47,611 bases of DNA, from positions 1-47,611 of the forward strand of contig CAMIWK010000005.1 in the NCBI GenBank assembly GCA_946402415.1, read 5' to 3'. Source of the stretch: an uncultured Fibrobacter sp. (GTDB lineage Bacteria > Fibrobacterota > Fibrobacteria > Fibrobacterales > Fibrobacteraceae). Each line of letters begins with the position of its first letter. Position 1 is the first letter of the stretch. The notes under the pieces were generated by a model. It made no database searches, was not told the DNA's origin, and saw only the letters and a program-made list of their open reading frames with translations. Of this stretch, positions 19,301 to 26,614 are shown in pieces. A program made the position numbers and the translations under genes.

Positions 19301-21261
19301 GGGTCGTCTACGAGGAACTTGGAACCGTCGCATCCTTCATCACTTTCTTCCCAGATGTTGAAACAGTCTTCCATTACAGACTCGGCACAGGCAAACTCTC
19401 TTTCATCGGGCATGGTATTTGACACCGTACCGTTGGCCCTGAACCAAGGCGTCACGCGGCAATCGGGGCGGTAGGTATCACCTTGCTTTTTCTTGCAGTA
19501 TGGAGAGCCCGTTGCCTTACCTCCATTCATGTCGTAGTTATAGCCGTTGTAGTTTTTCAGGTCGTAGAAGACATTGCCACCCACAATGTAGGCTCCTATT
19601 GGCGTTGGAACCTTAAATTTTGAATTGATTTGTCCTTCGTCCAATCTCCATACATCGTAATAGAAGTTATAGTCGCTATCGTAATTTAGCTGCATCCATT
19701 GCGCATTATATTGATCGGCGGCAATCCAATATCGCCAATCGGAATTATTGTACACTTTAAAATCAACATCGGTTGTGCCACCGGGGTAATACATGGCGTA
19801 TTTGTTGTCGCCTGCTGAAATCTGGTACTGATTGTAGGGCTTGTAGGTGCTGTCTCCCCAAAAATGCCAACCATTGTCGAAATATTCCACGTAAAAGGTT
19901 TTATTTCCGTTGCCTAGCCATGGCTCATAATTTGTTGAATTGCCCCAGGAGCCACAAATGTCCTTGTTGCTTGCGCTTACAGGATTATTATCTGTTCCTC
20001 CAACGCCCTTTCGAATTTGCCATTTATCTCCTGATGACTTCTGCGATGAGCAATATTTTCTGGATCCTGATATTTCCCTGACCCCCTTGTTTTTGAGGGA
20101 ACTGTTGAATGTTGCCAGGGATATGGCGCTTGCGATATAGGCTGTTGACGAGGAGTCTCCAAGGATGATTTTTTCGTAACTGCCTTGGTTGTCGCTGGTG
20201 TTGACTAAACGTCTTCCTGAACCATAGTTTTCAATTGAACCGTACCAAAGGTTTCTGGGCCCCGGCATCCACACGTTCCCATTTACAACGAAGGGATCCG
20301 TGGTTGCCTTTGAGACAATGGCACCGGAGTCGGAGACGCACAGGTTACCTCCGATTCTTGTTGCTCGGTCGCTGGCATCTTGGGCGGTTTGGTAGAATCC
20401 GTTTACGGTCATGTTGCCGTCAATAATCATGGATCCCGTACCGCTATGTTTGCCATCCCCGTTGAAGTAGACGTTGCCGAAGGCCTTTTTGATAAGTCCG
20501 TCGAAGTTTCCGCCTACATAAAAGTCAGTTGTTGTAATACCGTTATTCTCAATGGACGCATTGCCGCCAATACAACCGGTTTGTCCTATTTTCAAGTCGT
20601 TACCCGATAGGGAGATGTTACCCGTCACAATCCAGTTGTTGTCTACCTCTGGAGGGTTTCCGCTCCAGTTGCCGTTTACCACTGCTGATGTCATTACCAC
20701 CTTGCCTGCGGAGGTATACGACCCACCATAGTACGCGAAATTGAAGTCGATGTTTGCGTGGTGCTGCACTTGTGGTATCGTTACCTGGTACAGACCGTCC
20801 ACGTTCAAGATGGCCACCTCGTTATGGTAGGCTGCAGCTACTTCATTTCCGTTGATCTCATTTTTTCGGGCAAGACCTTGAGACACAATTTTTAGCTTAT
20901 AAGTAGTGTTTTGAACGTTTACTCCAGTAAGCCATACGTGGAAATCCTGCCCATTCCGCTGCAGGGAGCGAAGACGGCTATCCAGGTTTATCGACTTGCG
21001 AGTGCCATCAGGGAGCTTGTTTTCGGCACTCATGTACTGCCTAATGAGCGCGCCCACGTCGTTGCCATGGAACGTCATCCAGGTGCGGGCATTGTCAATG
21101 CCGGCAACGGCACTCTGGTAGGCCTCGCGTTGCATCATGCGGCTGCCGCTGGAGCGGCCTTCGCTAGATATCCATTTGTAAGTGGCTGTGGCGGCGATGG
21201 TGGCCACCAGCATAAAGAGAAGTACTGTGACAAGGGAAACGCCCTGTTTTCCGAAATACAT
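13387..21261 (-). CDS. giant PilX-N-like modular surface protein (2624 aa), left copy
   Basis: N-terminus KQGVSLVTVLLFMLVATIAATATYKW; Gly- and Ser-rich linkers, Cys-rich Ig/PKD-like modules, terminal DVPSGGSVQIHCW; paralogous to 28051-35691. Confidence 0.85.
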   Translation of the reverse strand: MYFGKQGVSLVTVLLFMLVATIAATATYKWISSEGRSSGSRMMQREAYQSAVAGIDNARTWMTFHGNDVGALIRQYMSAENKLPDGTRKSINLDSRLRSLQRNGQDFHVWLTGVNVQNTTYKLKIVSQGLARKNEINGNEVAAAYHNEVAILNVDGLYQVTIPQVQHHANIDFNFAYYGGSYTSAGKVVMTSAVVNGNWSGNPPEVDNNWIVTGNISLSGNDLKIGQTGCIGGNASIENNGITTTDFYVGGNFDGLIKKAFGNVYFNGDGKHSGTGSMIIDGNMTVNGFYQTAQDASDRATRIGGNLCVSDSGAIVSKATTDPFVVNGNVWMPGPRNLWYGSIENYGSGRRLVNTSDNQGSYEKIILGDSSSTAYIASAISLATFNSSLKNKGVREISGSRKYCSSQKSSGDKWQIRKGVGGTDNNPVSASNKDICGSWGNSTNYEPWLGNGNKTFYVEYFDNGWHFWGDSTYKPYNQYQISAGDNKYAMYYPGGTTDVDFKVYNNSDWRYWIAADQYNAQWMQLNYDSDYNFYYDVWRLDEGQINSKFKVPTPIGAYIVGGNVFYDLKNYNGYNYDMNGGKATGSPYCKKKQGDTYRPDCRVTPWFRANGTVSNTMPDEREFACAESVMEDCFNIWEESDEGCDGSKFLVDDPLITDSLAYLPYATKGCAASITTWPQSGFETTLNNCYKENAEDDTKRDANLYNGYLVVHITGGSPGQNYNPDANTPLKGKFIIVVDNRLQAGQNGLPRTTADTKVFLFLRNGANYVQQIVEHYFIYTNKNIGESGQLNLTGTLYAPARACATTKFQSSILNFDQALVQDLTDAGVICQNDGSGGCGGGGNEGDGEGGNAAGGGNLEVIDGGKDSYYISMAPQLGVTVETQYAGRENLIMGDDGNTPSLDPSFIVLPRIIYLPRDPYGKLSDYYSIVPLNGSDLTSNKVNVQCAAGLPAGDLYNEAAGVLLDQKVYRCNASATVPGYSNVPFWVVVNGVLGSAPQVSFVETVQEMSPTGTAQVHANIPAHATPITVLVACPTSTTSGWSYQMNEEYEPHLNNGVCSFTFPQGAEGQLKLFDVTTDGASNGTMFFQLLGGEGYAVTWPFISELHVSNLATINRVNPSDEEIDEYCNALPDDCPAAGHRGSLEWPDCPVDSIWVEPSIFAAIKDTNNSWEVPAGGTGTLTLEAKTISSCVVIIPLTDNALDRSTIEADKIYTLKAIAKARKSSVKVGFVGDVGSGNNPHVTIDANTRSLTCYYNEVKDNNPKACTMDLYSGETVNVSILKSDGENENFNYWKCENNGGITCPTTEPITSSNYTSFIIKDNKAVLYAHFGEVDKHCFFDEFKEGGVECRSGNNKYCIDKCGNAVDDVCVNAIEGGSFTNSKWHLIEGTLSDIEDTYESISIDNAASRRSSRSTREAVKVMSTVEAGLRGTLKALVQLPKVTSSFGKNSPKIAKSGFLLHSNATGTEFLMLNVFVNTEGKVEASLCPNAGTENCLSALPKRDGAALSASPSSMVMVEAILTDSSTLELIVFSGNYYETPDTYTTSIKLYNLPESYANRNHEYVGFSMADPNFKIYGIGWSSDDYGADGCWDTYPTVKCSFSAVATDGVIPTETTVEPWVGHSGWFDSKSCTPIYYYDNGTDACSGQAGSEVSCPSSGYYFSNIGAGQHGYRDNGVDVKAAKAWLNCFSTDNKVVAWAAGTQRAHCGMFWTGKFTECTSHADLGSLSAISSGGTEGTITLTGTVNLRGSTLNISLENPNNSQMEVWLLSKNNTWGADDFASNAERFSGTTASFDVVESFADGAQGFDPENVKQVVIKNLGDGTVSNVSVSSSCKNAVGISNCQVSYNEANSRWEVSADVSNKSKVSGYAVTGQVASSTVDAASTSEQPSLWTSGTSVDRATWYIDHNPYESYQGSTFNFSASITNASGETISTTCTPAVTIGSISCSDATSSNIASGAAWPAFNFKLNNCPQNSCDYEILFDDGLLSGNTACTDGPCSGSGGGNQGLSKTKSGNAEECTTEGGCSHSYEVRSSNDDKPFTPCNVSFKVLPLSSSSSAEESSSSSVASSSSTNVTTNCSFTNSDYKPGEDAYFQFTNLKSGGNPISGLSYKLVAPTGSGISDITGTTNNNSVIQLSKITVGTNTGGTYTLYINNTQACTATLTLKDFSPSNCKYENGQFKAHANNPCTGSACTWRIMKGTDTPSTGTAVASGSWTNNDINPSISGKGKYTLWINDIKYDDCSITIKPDVTCPSTKKSFTINQTATFKAASLSNCDGGCDYRLERTSGGVAFASSDAGTYTSASTGVTFAENPSVAEDNIAYTFTVFDHDDHTIKDTCQGVMAFTAGATCAEITQSMGGNGTVTGTLSNGCAIITIDKICTGMQIEIQSCKGKTVTWNGAPITLNNNDNGYWSGTNPAPNLVNRLDVPDCPTSKINKVYLDNCSSVSPASTAPSIASCPSSAVTVKPGTSIPMPMTVSNCKVVGGCSYTISASGQSTISGTTYGTSVPPFTGATVDKTTITYTLSVSNSAGSATPCSFSVTYDSDAREEANASGNNTFGPGKYKLYCNGQSGSKNMQTGNCNGGTSGKAWFDPAISFYNDYGGCNGQASVTFPLNLDVPSGGSVQIHCW

Positions 21262-21270
21262 AAATCCCTC

Positions 21271-22794
21271 CTAGTCGCTGGGTCCGTTGCTTGGGGTAGA
21301 AATGACCAGAGTGTCGCTACCCACCTCGCCATTATTGATGACCGATAGAACCAAACGAAAAGCCTTAACATTCTTTTTGTCCCTAAGCTGCGGAGCATAG
21401 CCCTCGTTGAACTGGTACGTCGATGACGCTACCTTGCGGAGCCTTAGGTTCTCTATGGTGAGTGTGCCGTCGTGGGCTAAAGGTGAATAGAACGAGAAGG
21501 TGAAGGCGATGCACACGTCGTCGATTTCTTCGGGAACGGTGAAACGCATAATCCTTCTTCCGTTGCCTCGATTCCGATCTAGTGGTGGGAAGAACATAAA
21601 GTCATCTAGAATGGTCTCCCCGTGTTCATTCTTGGGAACCTTTCCTGTACTGTAATTTCGAAATCCCACGGACATATGGTCTTTCCCTGGAACGAAGAGA
21701 AGGCTTCTGTCCACATTGTTCACGGGTAGAGGCATGTTAAAGGAAAGCTCGTACTCGACGTCGTTTTCCAGACGAATGCGACCGCCGCTAGGTCCATATG
21801 TTCCGCAGGCCTTCTGCCAATGTAGGTTGCCGTCGTTCCACTTACCGATAGCGACAAGCTGGTTGAACCTGCGGTTTTCCATGGTTAGCGTGTCTTCGGC
21901 GTTGTTATCCCAGTTCGAATGGAAAGGCCCCACTTCGCCGGTTACCAATTTTCCTCCTAGTCGCTGACTATTGCCAGAGGCATTCATAGTACCGCTTTCA
22001 TTTGCTACGAGTACGGGCAAGTACAAATCATCATCATTTGTTGAGCTTTCGAATGTTTTCCTTCTGGGGACTAGCCTAAAGTAGTTTGCGGTTGCGTCCG
22101 TTAACGTGTCCGTTGAAGTGTCTGGAGGGAAAATGCGTATGTTCTCCACTTTGGTCCGGGGCTCGGCTGGGAGAACCTTGAAGTTGGTTACTCCGGATGC
22201 AATTTCCACCGCATATTGCTTGGCTGTTAGGGCAGATTCGCCCTTCGGCCGGCAGAGGTCCGTGTTGATAATGCTTCCGCTGAGGGGCTCATCAATCGTG
22301 CGGCAGGAGCGCTTTAGAATATTGTTTTCTACGTACCAGTGGGCTTCTTCGACCGCCTGAAAACGGCCATCGCTATCGTAACGAACATATCGGATGAATA
22401 GACTGTCTACGTGGTCTGGATCGTTGGAAGCGACAAATCGAAATGATGATGAATCTCTTTGAGACTCCGTTGCGTTGTTTGGGTCCATATATACGGAATC
22501 ACGGACAGCGCCGAACTTATTGCCGTAATCCACATTGTTTAGAACGACAATTCCTTCTTCGACCGAACTCTTCGCTCCCATTTGGGAAAGATCCGCCTTG
22601 AACAGTGTAGCCACGTTTTCTGCATCCTGGGTAGCGCGGAGCATGTTCTGGGTACGCACGCGGAACTTGGTGGAGTCGGTAAAGGCGCGGCCGGCGATTA
22701 TGACTATGACACCCAGAAGTCCCATATAGACCACGAGTTCCATTAGCGTGAAACCGCGCTTCGGTTTATTACGAACGACTTTTTCATTAATCAT
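21271..22794 (-). CDS. PilW-like minor pilin, left operon
   Basis: KRGFTLMELVVYMGLLGVIVIIAGRAFTDSTKFRVRTQN; paralogue of 26611-28041. Confidence 0.8.
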   Translation of the reverse strand: MINEKVVRNKPKRGFTLMELVVYMGLLGVIVIIAGRAFTDSTKFRVRTQNMLRATQDAENVATLFKADLSQMGAKSSVEEGIVVLNNVDYGNKFGAVRDSVYMDPNNATESQRDSSSFRFVASNDPDHVDSLFIRYVRYDSDGRFQAVEEAHWYVENNILKRSCRTIDEPLSGSIINTDLCRPKGESALTAKQYAVEIASGVTNFKVLPAEPRTKVENIRIFPPDTSTDTLTDATANYFRLVPRRKTFESSTNDDDLYLPVLVANESGTMNASGNSQRLGGKLVTGEVGPFHSNWDNNAEDTLTMENRRFNQLVAIGKWNDGNLHWQKACGTYGPSGGRIRLENDVEYELSFNMPLPVNNVDRSLLFVPGKDHMSVGFRNYSTGKVPKNEHGETILDDFMFFPPLDRNRGNGRRIMRFTVPEEIDDVCIAFTFSFYSPLAHDGTLTIENLRLRKVASSTYQFNEGYAPQLRDKKNVKAFRLVLSVINNGEVGSDTLVISTPSNGPSD

Positions 22795-23330
22795 CGTATT
22801 ACCCCCATAACGTTGATTGCATGAATGGGGTTCGGTCCCGCGGGCCAACTGACCTTGACGTTGATGCGTTTGGCGTAGACATGGGAAAGAGGGTCTCCCT
22901 CTAGTACGGTAGGGTCCTTGACAATCCAAGATGAATTTTCCGCCTGATAGAGTTCATCTCGGTCCACCCAGACCGTACAGGCGTAGGTGACCTTCATGTC
23001 CGGTCCATAGCCATCTGGACGGTTCCAGACTCGCGTCACTTCGAGAGGAAGCGGAAGTATGTTTCCCTCTTCATCTTTGGGAAGTACCTCTTCGTAGAAG
23101 TTCGCAAGCCCTAGTGCGCCCAAGCTATCAATAATGTTCTGGGCTACTTCGGTAGCGCCGTCGCGACTACGTATGCGTAATAGGGCTTCGCGGTTGCCCT
23201 TCTGCAGGTTGGACACTGCTGTGTAGAGGATGCCGAGCACCAGGGCCGCTACTACGACCTCCATTATGCCAATGCCACGTTTCTTGTGGATGCGTGGATT
23301 CTGTTTGTGTGTGCGTTGCTTGTACATCAT
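22791..23330 (-). CDS. PilV-like minor pilin, left operon
   Basis: KKRGIGIMEVVVAALVLGILYTAVSNLQKGNREALLRIRSRDGATEVAQNI; paralogue of 26090-26614; 4-bp overlap with the next gene. Confidence 0.8.
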   Translation of the reverse strand: MMYKQRTHKQNPRIHKKRGIGIMEVVVAALVLGILYTAVSNLQKGNREALLRIRSRDGATEVAQNIIDSLGALGLANFYEEVLPKDEEGNILPLPLEVTRVWNRPDGYGPDMKVTYACTVWVDRDELYQAENSSWIVKDPTVLEGDPLSHVYAKRINVKVSWPAGPNPIHAINVMGVIR

Positions 23331-23334
23331 CTTG

Positions 23335-23892
23335 CTATATCCCCGACCAGTCCCCGTCATCGAACTTCATCATAGGCATAAAACGGTTGCTGTTCTTTAC
23401 CTTGGCTGCGGCCCCGTACTTACCTTGGCCTCCGTATTGCACGGCGAAAAACCCCTGGATAGGGGCGGCGGACAACCCGCGTCTGGGCGTGAATTCCGCT
23501 CCGTCTTCTGCAAGATTTACTCCACCGAGTGTTTCGGTGGCAGAGACCTCGCTGCTTTGGAGGATCCTGTTTGGACTTTCGAGCAGGAGACCGTCAACCC
23601 TGCTAACATTGTTTAGCCCGCCACCAGTTACCTCTGAGCAATTTCCCATATAGGTTCCCAAATTCTGGGCGTCTTCTCGCACAACACATAGCGTTGTATT
23701 CAACCGACGGGCTTCATTAGCGGTACGTTCCATAAAGGCGGTTACGTTTAGAGTGGCATCTTTGACACGTGCATTGGCCACAGCACTTTGGAGCCCTGCG
23801 ACTCCCAGGCCTGAAAGGATGCCCATGATGGCGATTACCGCTATCACCTCGGAGAGAGTAACTCCTGCCTTATATTTTGAACAGCTCAACAT
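23335..23892 (-). CDS. GspH/FimT-like minor pilin, left operon
   Basis: KAGVTLSEVIAVIAIMGILSGLGVAGLQ; ends DGDWSGI like its right paralogue (DCEWSGI). Confidence 0.8.
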   Translation of the reverse strand: MLSCSKYKAGVTLSEVIAVIAIMGILSGLGVAGLQSAVANARVKDATLNVTAFMERTANEARRLNTTLCVVREDAQNLGTYMGNCSEVTGGGLNNVSRVDGLLLESPNRILQSSEVSATETLGGVNLAEDGAEFTPRRGLSAAPIQGFFAVQYGGQGKYGAAAKVKNSNRFMPMMKFDDGDWSGI

Positions 23893-24009
23893 ATAAATTA
23901 GTCCACCAAAAAGTATCTTACTCGTTTTTACACACAAGTTTATCTATGCAGACAAACGCGGGACGCGTTACTACGCATTCCGTCTTTCTAAAATAGCTTG
24001 TATATATTT

Positions 24010-24059
24010 TTCCTTTAGAATAAAGGAATCAGCGCATTGTGTGCATTATTTGAGCACAC
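24010..24059. promoter_or_regulatory. two adjacent dyads between recombinase and left pilin operon
   Basis: TTCCTTTA-GAA-TAAAGGAA (24010-24028) and GTGTGC-ATTATTTGA-GCACAC (24039-24059). Confidence 0.5.
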
Positions 24060-24101
24060 TTTTCGCACAATCATGTACAAAAAAAATGTAAAATGCTGCT
24101 T

Positions 24102-25112
24102 TTAGATTTTTTCCGCCCACACCCGCATATCGGCGGGCATGATATGAGTATAAACGTCCAGCGTCATGGCGCTGGAACTGTGCCGCAAAAGCCGCATGGC
24201 GATAGCCACCGGGCACCCTGCCGCTGCAAGGTTCGTGGCAAAGCTATGCCGGAACTTGTGATTCGATGCCCAGCCCGCAATCCCGAGCTTCGTACACACT
24301 TTTTTTAGCTCCCGAAGGGACTTCTGCTTGTCGATTTTTAGCCCATCTCCCAGGCTCCCGAACCTTGCCAGTTCCCGTTTTAGGCGGGTGCTTATGGGGA
24401 GCACCGCAAATTTGTCGCTCTTTCCGATAACCTGGAATTTGTCCCCCAGGATATCGGCCTGCCGTAAACCCGCCGCTTCGTGAATCCTAAGCCCCGCATA
24501 GGCCATCAGGGCCCAAAGCATCCGCATCTCCCGCGAAGGGGCCGCCGCCACGATACGGTCCACCTCCTTCACGCTCCAAGAATCCCTCTCCACCTTGGTT
24601 ACCCGCCTAAAATCCACGAACTTGAATGGCTGAACCCGCTCCACCCTGTGCTCCCGATACACCCAGCTCAGAAAGCATCCGCAAACACGGCAACGGTGCC
24701 GTGCCGACTTCCCTCGGAGCGACGCATAGTATTTCCGTGCCATTCGCTCGTCGATAGCCAGCAGGTCTCCCACCCGCTGGGCATTGCACCACCCCGAAAA
24801 ATGTTCCAGAATCCGCCTGTACTGTTCCGCGCTGCCCATCTTCAGGTTCGGCCGCTCCAGAAACTCCCGCACAGCCCCTTCCATAGGCACCCCCTCCAGC
24901 GCCTCCCCGGGCATGGCAAAGCGCAGCACCAAAAGCCTCTGCAAGCATTCCTCGGCCACCTTCTTGCAAGTGGTCCCAAGCGACCTGTACGAAATCACCC
25001 CGCCCGAATTTTCCCGGAGGTACCAGGTCTTTATCCCGCGACTCTTGTGCCGCTGTACCACCGACAAACGCTTCCATTCCATGCCCCAAATAATAGGCAA
25101 AGCGGTGTGCAC
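24102..25112 (-). CDS. tyrosine recombinase / phage-type integrase
   Basis: R (AYAGLRIHEAAGL), K (VIGKSDKFAVLP), HKFRHSFATNLAAAG, LLRHSSSAMTLDVYTH: complete R-K-HxxR-H-Y set; start may be the internal ATG at 25082. Confidence 0.9.
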   Translation of the reverse strand: MHTALPIIWGMEWKRLSVVQRHKSRGIKTWYLRENSGGVISYRSLGTTCKKVAEECLQRLLVLRFAMPGEALEGVPMEGAVREFLERPNLKMGSAEQYRRILEHFSGWCNAQRVGDLLAIDERMARKYYASLRGKSARHRCRVCGCFLSWVYREHRVERVQPFKFVDFRRVTKVERDSWSVKEVDRIVAAAPSREMRMLWALMAYAGLRIHEAAGLRQADILGDKFQVIGKSDKFAVLPISTRLKRELARFGSLGDGLKIDKQKSLRELKKVCTKLGIAGWASNHKFRHSFATNLAAAGCPVAIAMRLLRHSSSAMTLDVYTHIMPADMRVWAEKI

Positions 25113-25174
25113 GGAATGTCACATGTCTCTTAAAAAGCTTCAAAAAAAGAAAAAAAACGCCCTTTTTACCCTAA

Positions 25175-25183
25175 GGGGGGGGG
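25175..25183. repeat. G9 homopolymer in the intergenic region between recombinase and right pilin operon
   Basis: CCCTAAGGGGGGGGGCAGG. Confidence 0.9.
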
Positions 25184-25494
25184 CAGGTCTTCCCCCTGAT
25201 TTCAGCCGCGAGGCGTCTTCCATCACCCCCTTCGCCTAGGGGCTTGCCGCCCCTAAAACCCCAAGATATGAGACTCATTGTCAATTTACGCAATTTTTGC
25301 GTCGTATATTGTCTTCATTACACGGTTTCTGCAAAAAAGGCCTTTTTCATCACGAAAAAGCCGTTTTAGGACCCTTTGTAAAATATTTTGAACTTTTTTT
25401 CAAAAAAAAAGCTATTTTAACTCGGACGGGAACAGGGGTTCCGGGTTTAGGGAGGTGTACCCGCCCCCCTTCCTGTCGTAGGGTGAATTTACTT

Positions 25495-26079
25495 ATGAGT
25501 AAGTTTTTGAACATTTTGAAGAGTTCCCGCCTTATGCGGGGTATGCGCGACAAGAAAGGCGTCTCCCTTCTGGAGGTGGCGGTGGTTATTTCCATCATGG
25601 GTATTCTCTCGGCTCTGGGAGTGTCCAAGATGCAGCGCGCCATAGCCAATACCAAGGTCAAGGATGCCGCCTACAATATCAGCGCCTTTTTGGAGCGTGC
25701 CTCTAACGAAGCCCGGCGGATGAGTACCACGCTCTGCGTGAAGACGGAGTCGGGGAACTCCAATATGCTCGTGATGTTCATGGCTCCCTGCAACTTCATT
25801 ACCGTTCAGACAGTGAGGCTTGATACACTCCTGTTGGATAGTCCGAACAAGATTATCAGTAATGACGGCTGTACCAACAAGATTGAGCTTACGAACTTTG
25901 AACCGAATGGTGCGCAATTCTCCCCTAGGCAGGGACTTTCCTCGGCCCCTGTTGATGGAGGGTTTTTCGCGGTACAGTATGGCTCCAGGGAAATCCGTTC
26001 CGCGGCAATCAAGTACAAAAAACAGAACAAGTTTGAGCCCAGCATAAGTTACGATGACTGCGAATGGTCGGGGATATAG
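25495..26079 (+). CDS. GspH/FimT-like minor pilin, right operon
   Basis: DKKGVSLLEVAVVISIMGILSALGVSKMQRAIANTKVKDAAYNISAFLERASNEARR. Confidence 0.85.
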   Translation: MSKFLNILKSSRLMRGMRDKKGVSLLEVAVVISIMGILSALGVSKMQRAIANTKVKDAAYNISAFLERASNEARRMSTTLCVKTESGNSNMLVMFMAPCNFITVQTVRLDTLLLDSPNKIISNDGCTNKIELTNFEPNGAQFSPRQGLSSAPVDGGFFAVQYGSREIRSAAIKYKKQNKFEPSISYDDCEWSGI

Positions 26080-26089
26080 GAAGGCTGTA

Positions 26090-26614
26090 ATGCGTACACA
26101 GAGTATACCAGAACAGGCCCTGCGCCGCAAGCGCGGCATCGGCATCATGGAGATCGTTGTGTCTGCCCTGGTGCTAGGGATTCTCTATATGGCGGTGTCC
26201 AACCTGCAAAAGGGCAACCGCGAAGCCTTGATGCGTATTCGCGGGCGTGACGGGGCCACCGAGGTGGCGCAGAACATCCTCGATTCCATAGGCACCTTGG
26301 GTCTTGCAAAATTTATGGATGCGTCCTTTGCCGATGCAAACGGCAATCCGCAAACCCTCCATCTTGACACCATCTGGCGTAAGTGGGAAGGCCAGCCTGG
26401 ACTGATTAGCCATGACATAAAGATTCCGTATTTGGCCGATGTCACGGTTTCTCCCGATACCACCTATCAGGCGATGAACTCCTCATGGCTGCGGGGGGCG
26501 GATAGCCTTACCCACGTGTTCGCCAAGCGGGTCGACGTAACTGTCAGCTGGTGCTTCAAGTGCAAGGGCGGGGTGCCCAACCAGCACATATCCATCTCGG
26601 GGGTGATCAGATGA
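26090..26614 (+). CDS. PilV-like minor pilin, right operon
   Basis: RKRGIGIMEIVVSALVLGILYMAVSNLQKGNREALMRIRGRDGATEVAQNI. Confidence 0.8.
   Translation: MRTQSIPEQALRRKRGIGIMEIVVSALVLGILYMAVSNLQKGNREALMRIRGRDGATEVAQNILDSIGTLGLAKFMDASFADANGNPQTLHLDTIWRKWEGQPGLISHDIKIPYLADVTVSPDTTYQAMNSSWLRGADSLTHVFAKRVDVTVSWCFKCKGGVPNQHISISGVIR

Noticed and set aside
25237-25255. TAGGGGC-TTGCC-GCCCCTA hairpin as integron attC or terminator
   Set aside because: Perfect short stem but no T-run on either side and no attC core sites or cassette array; left unassigned
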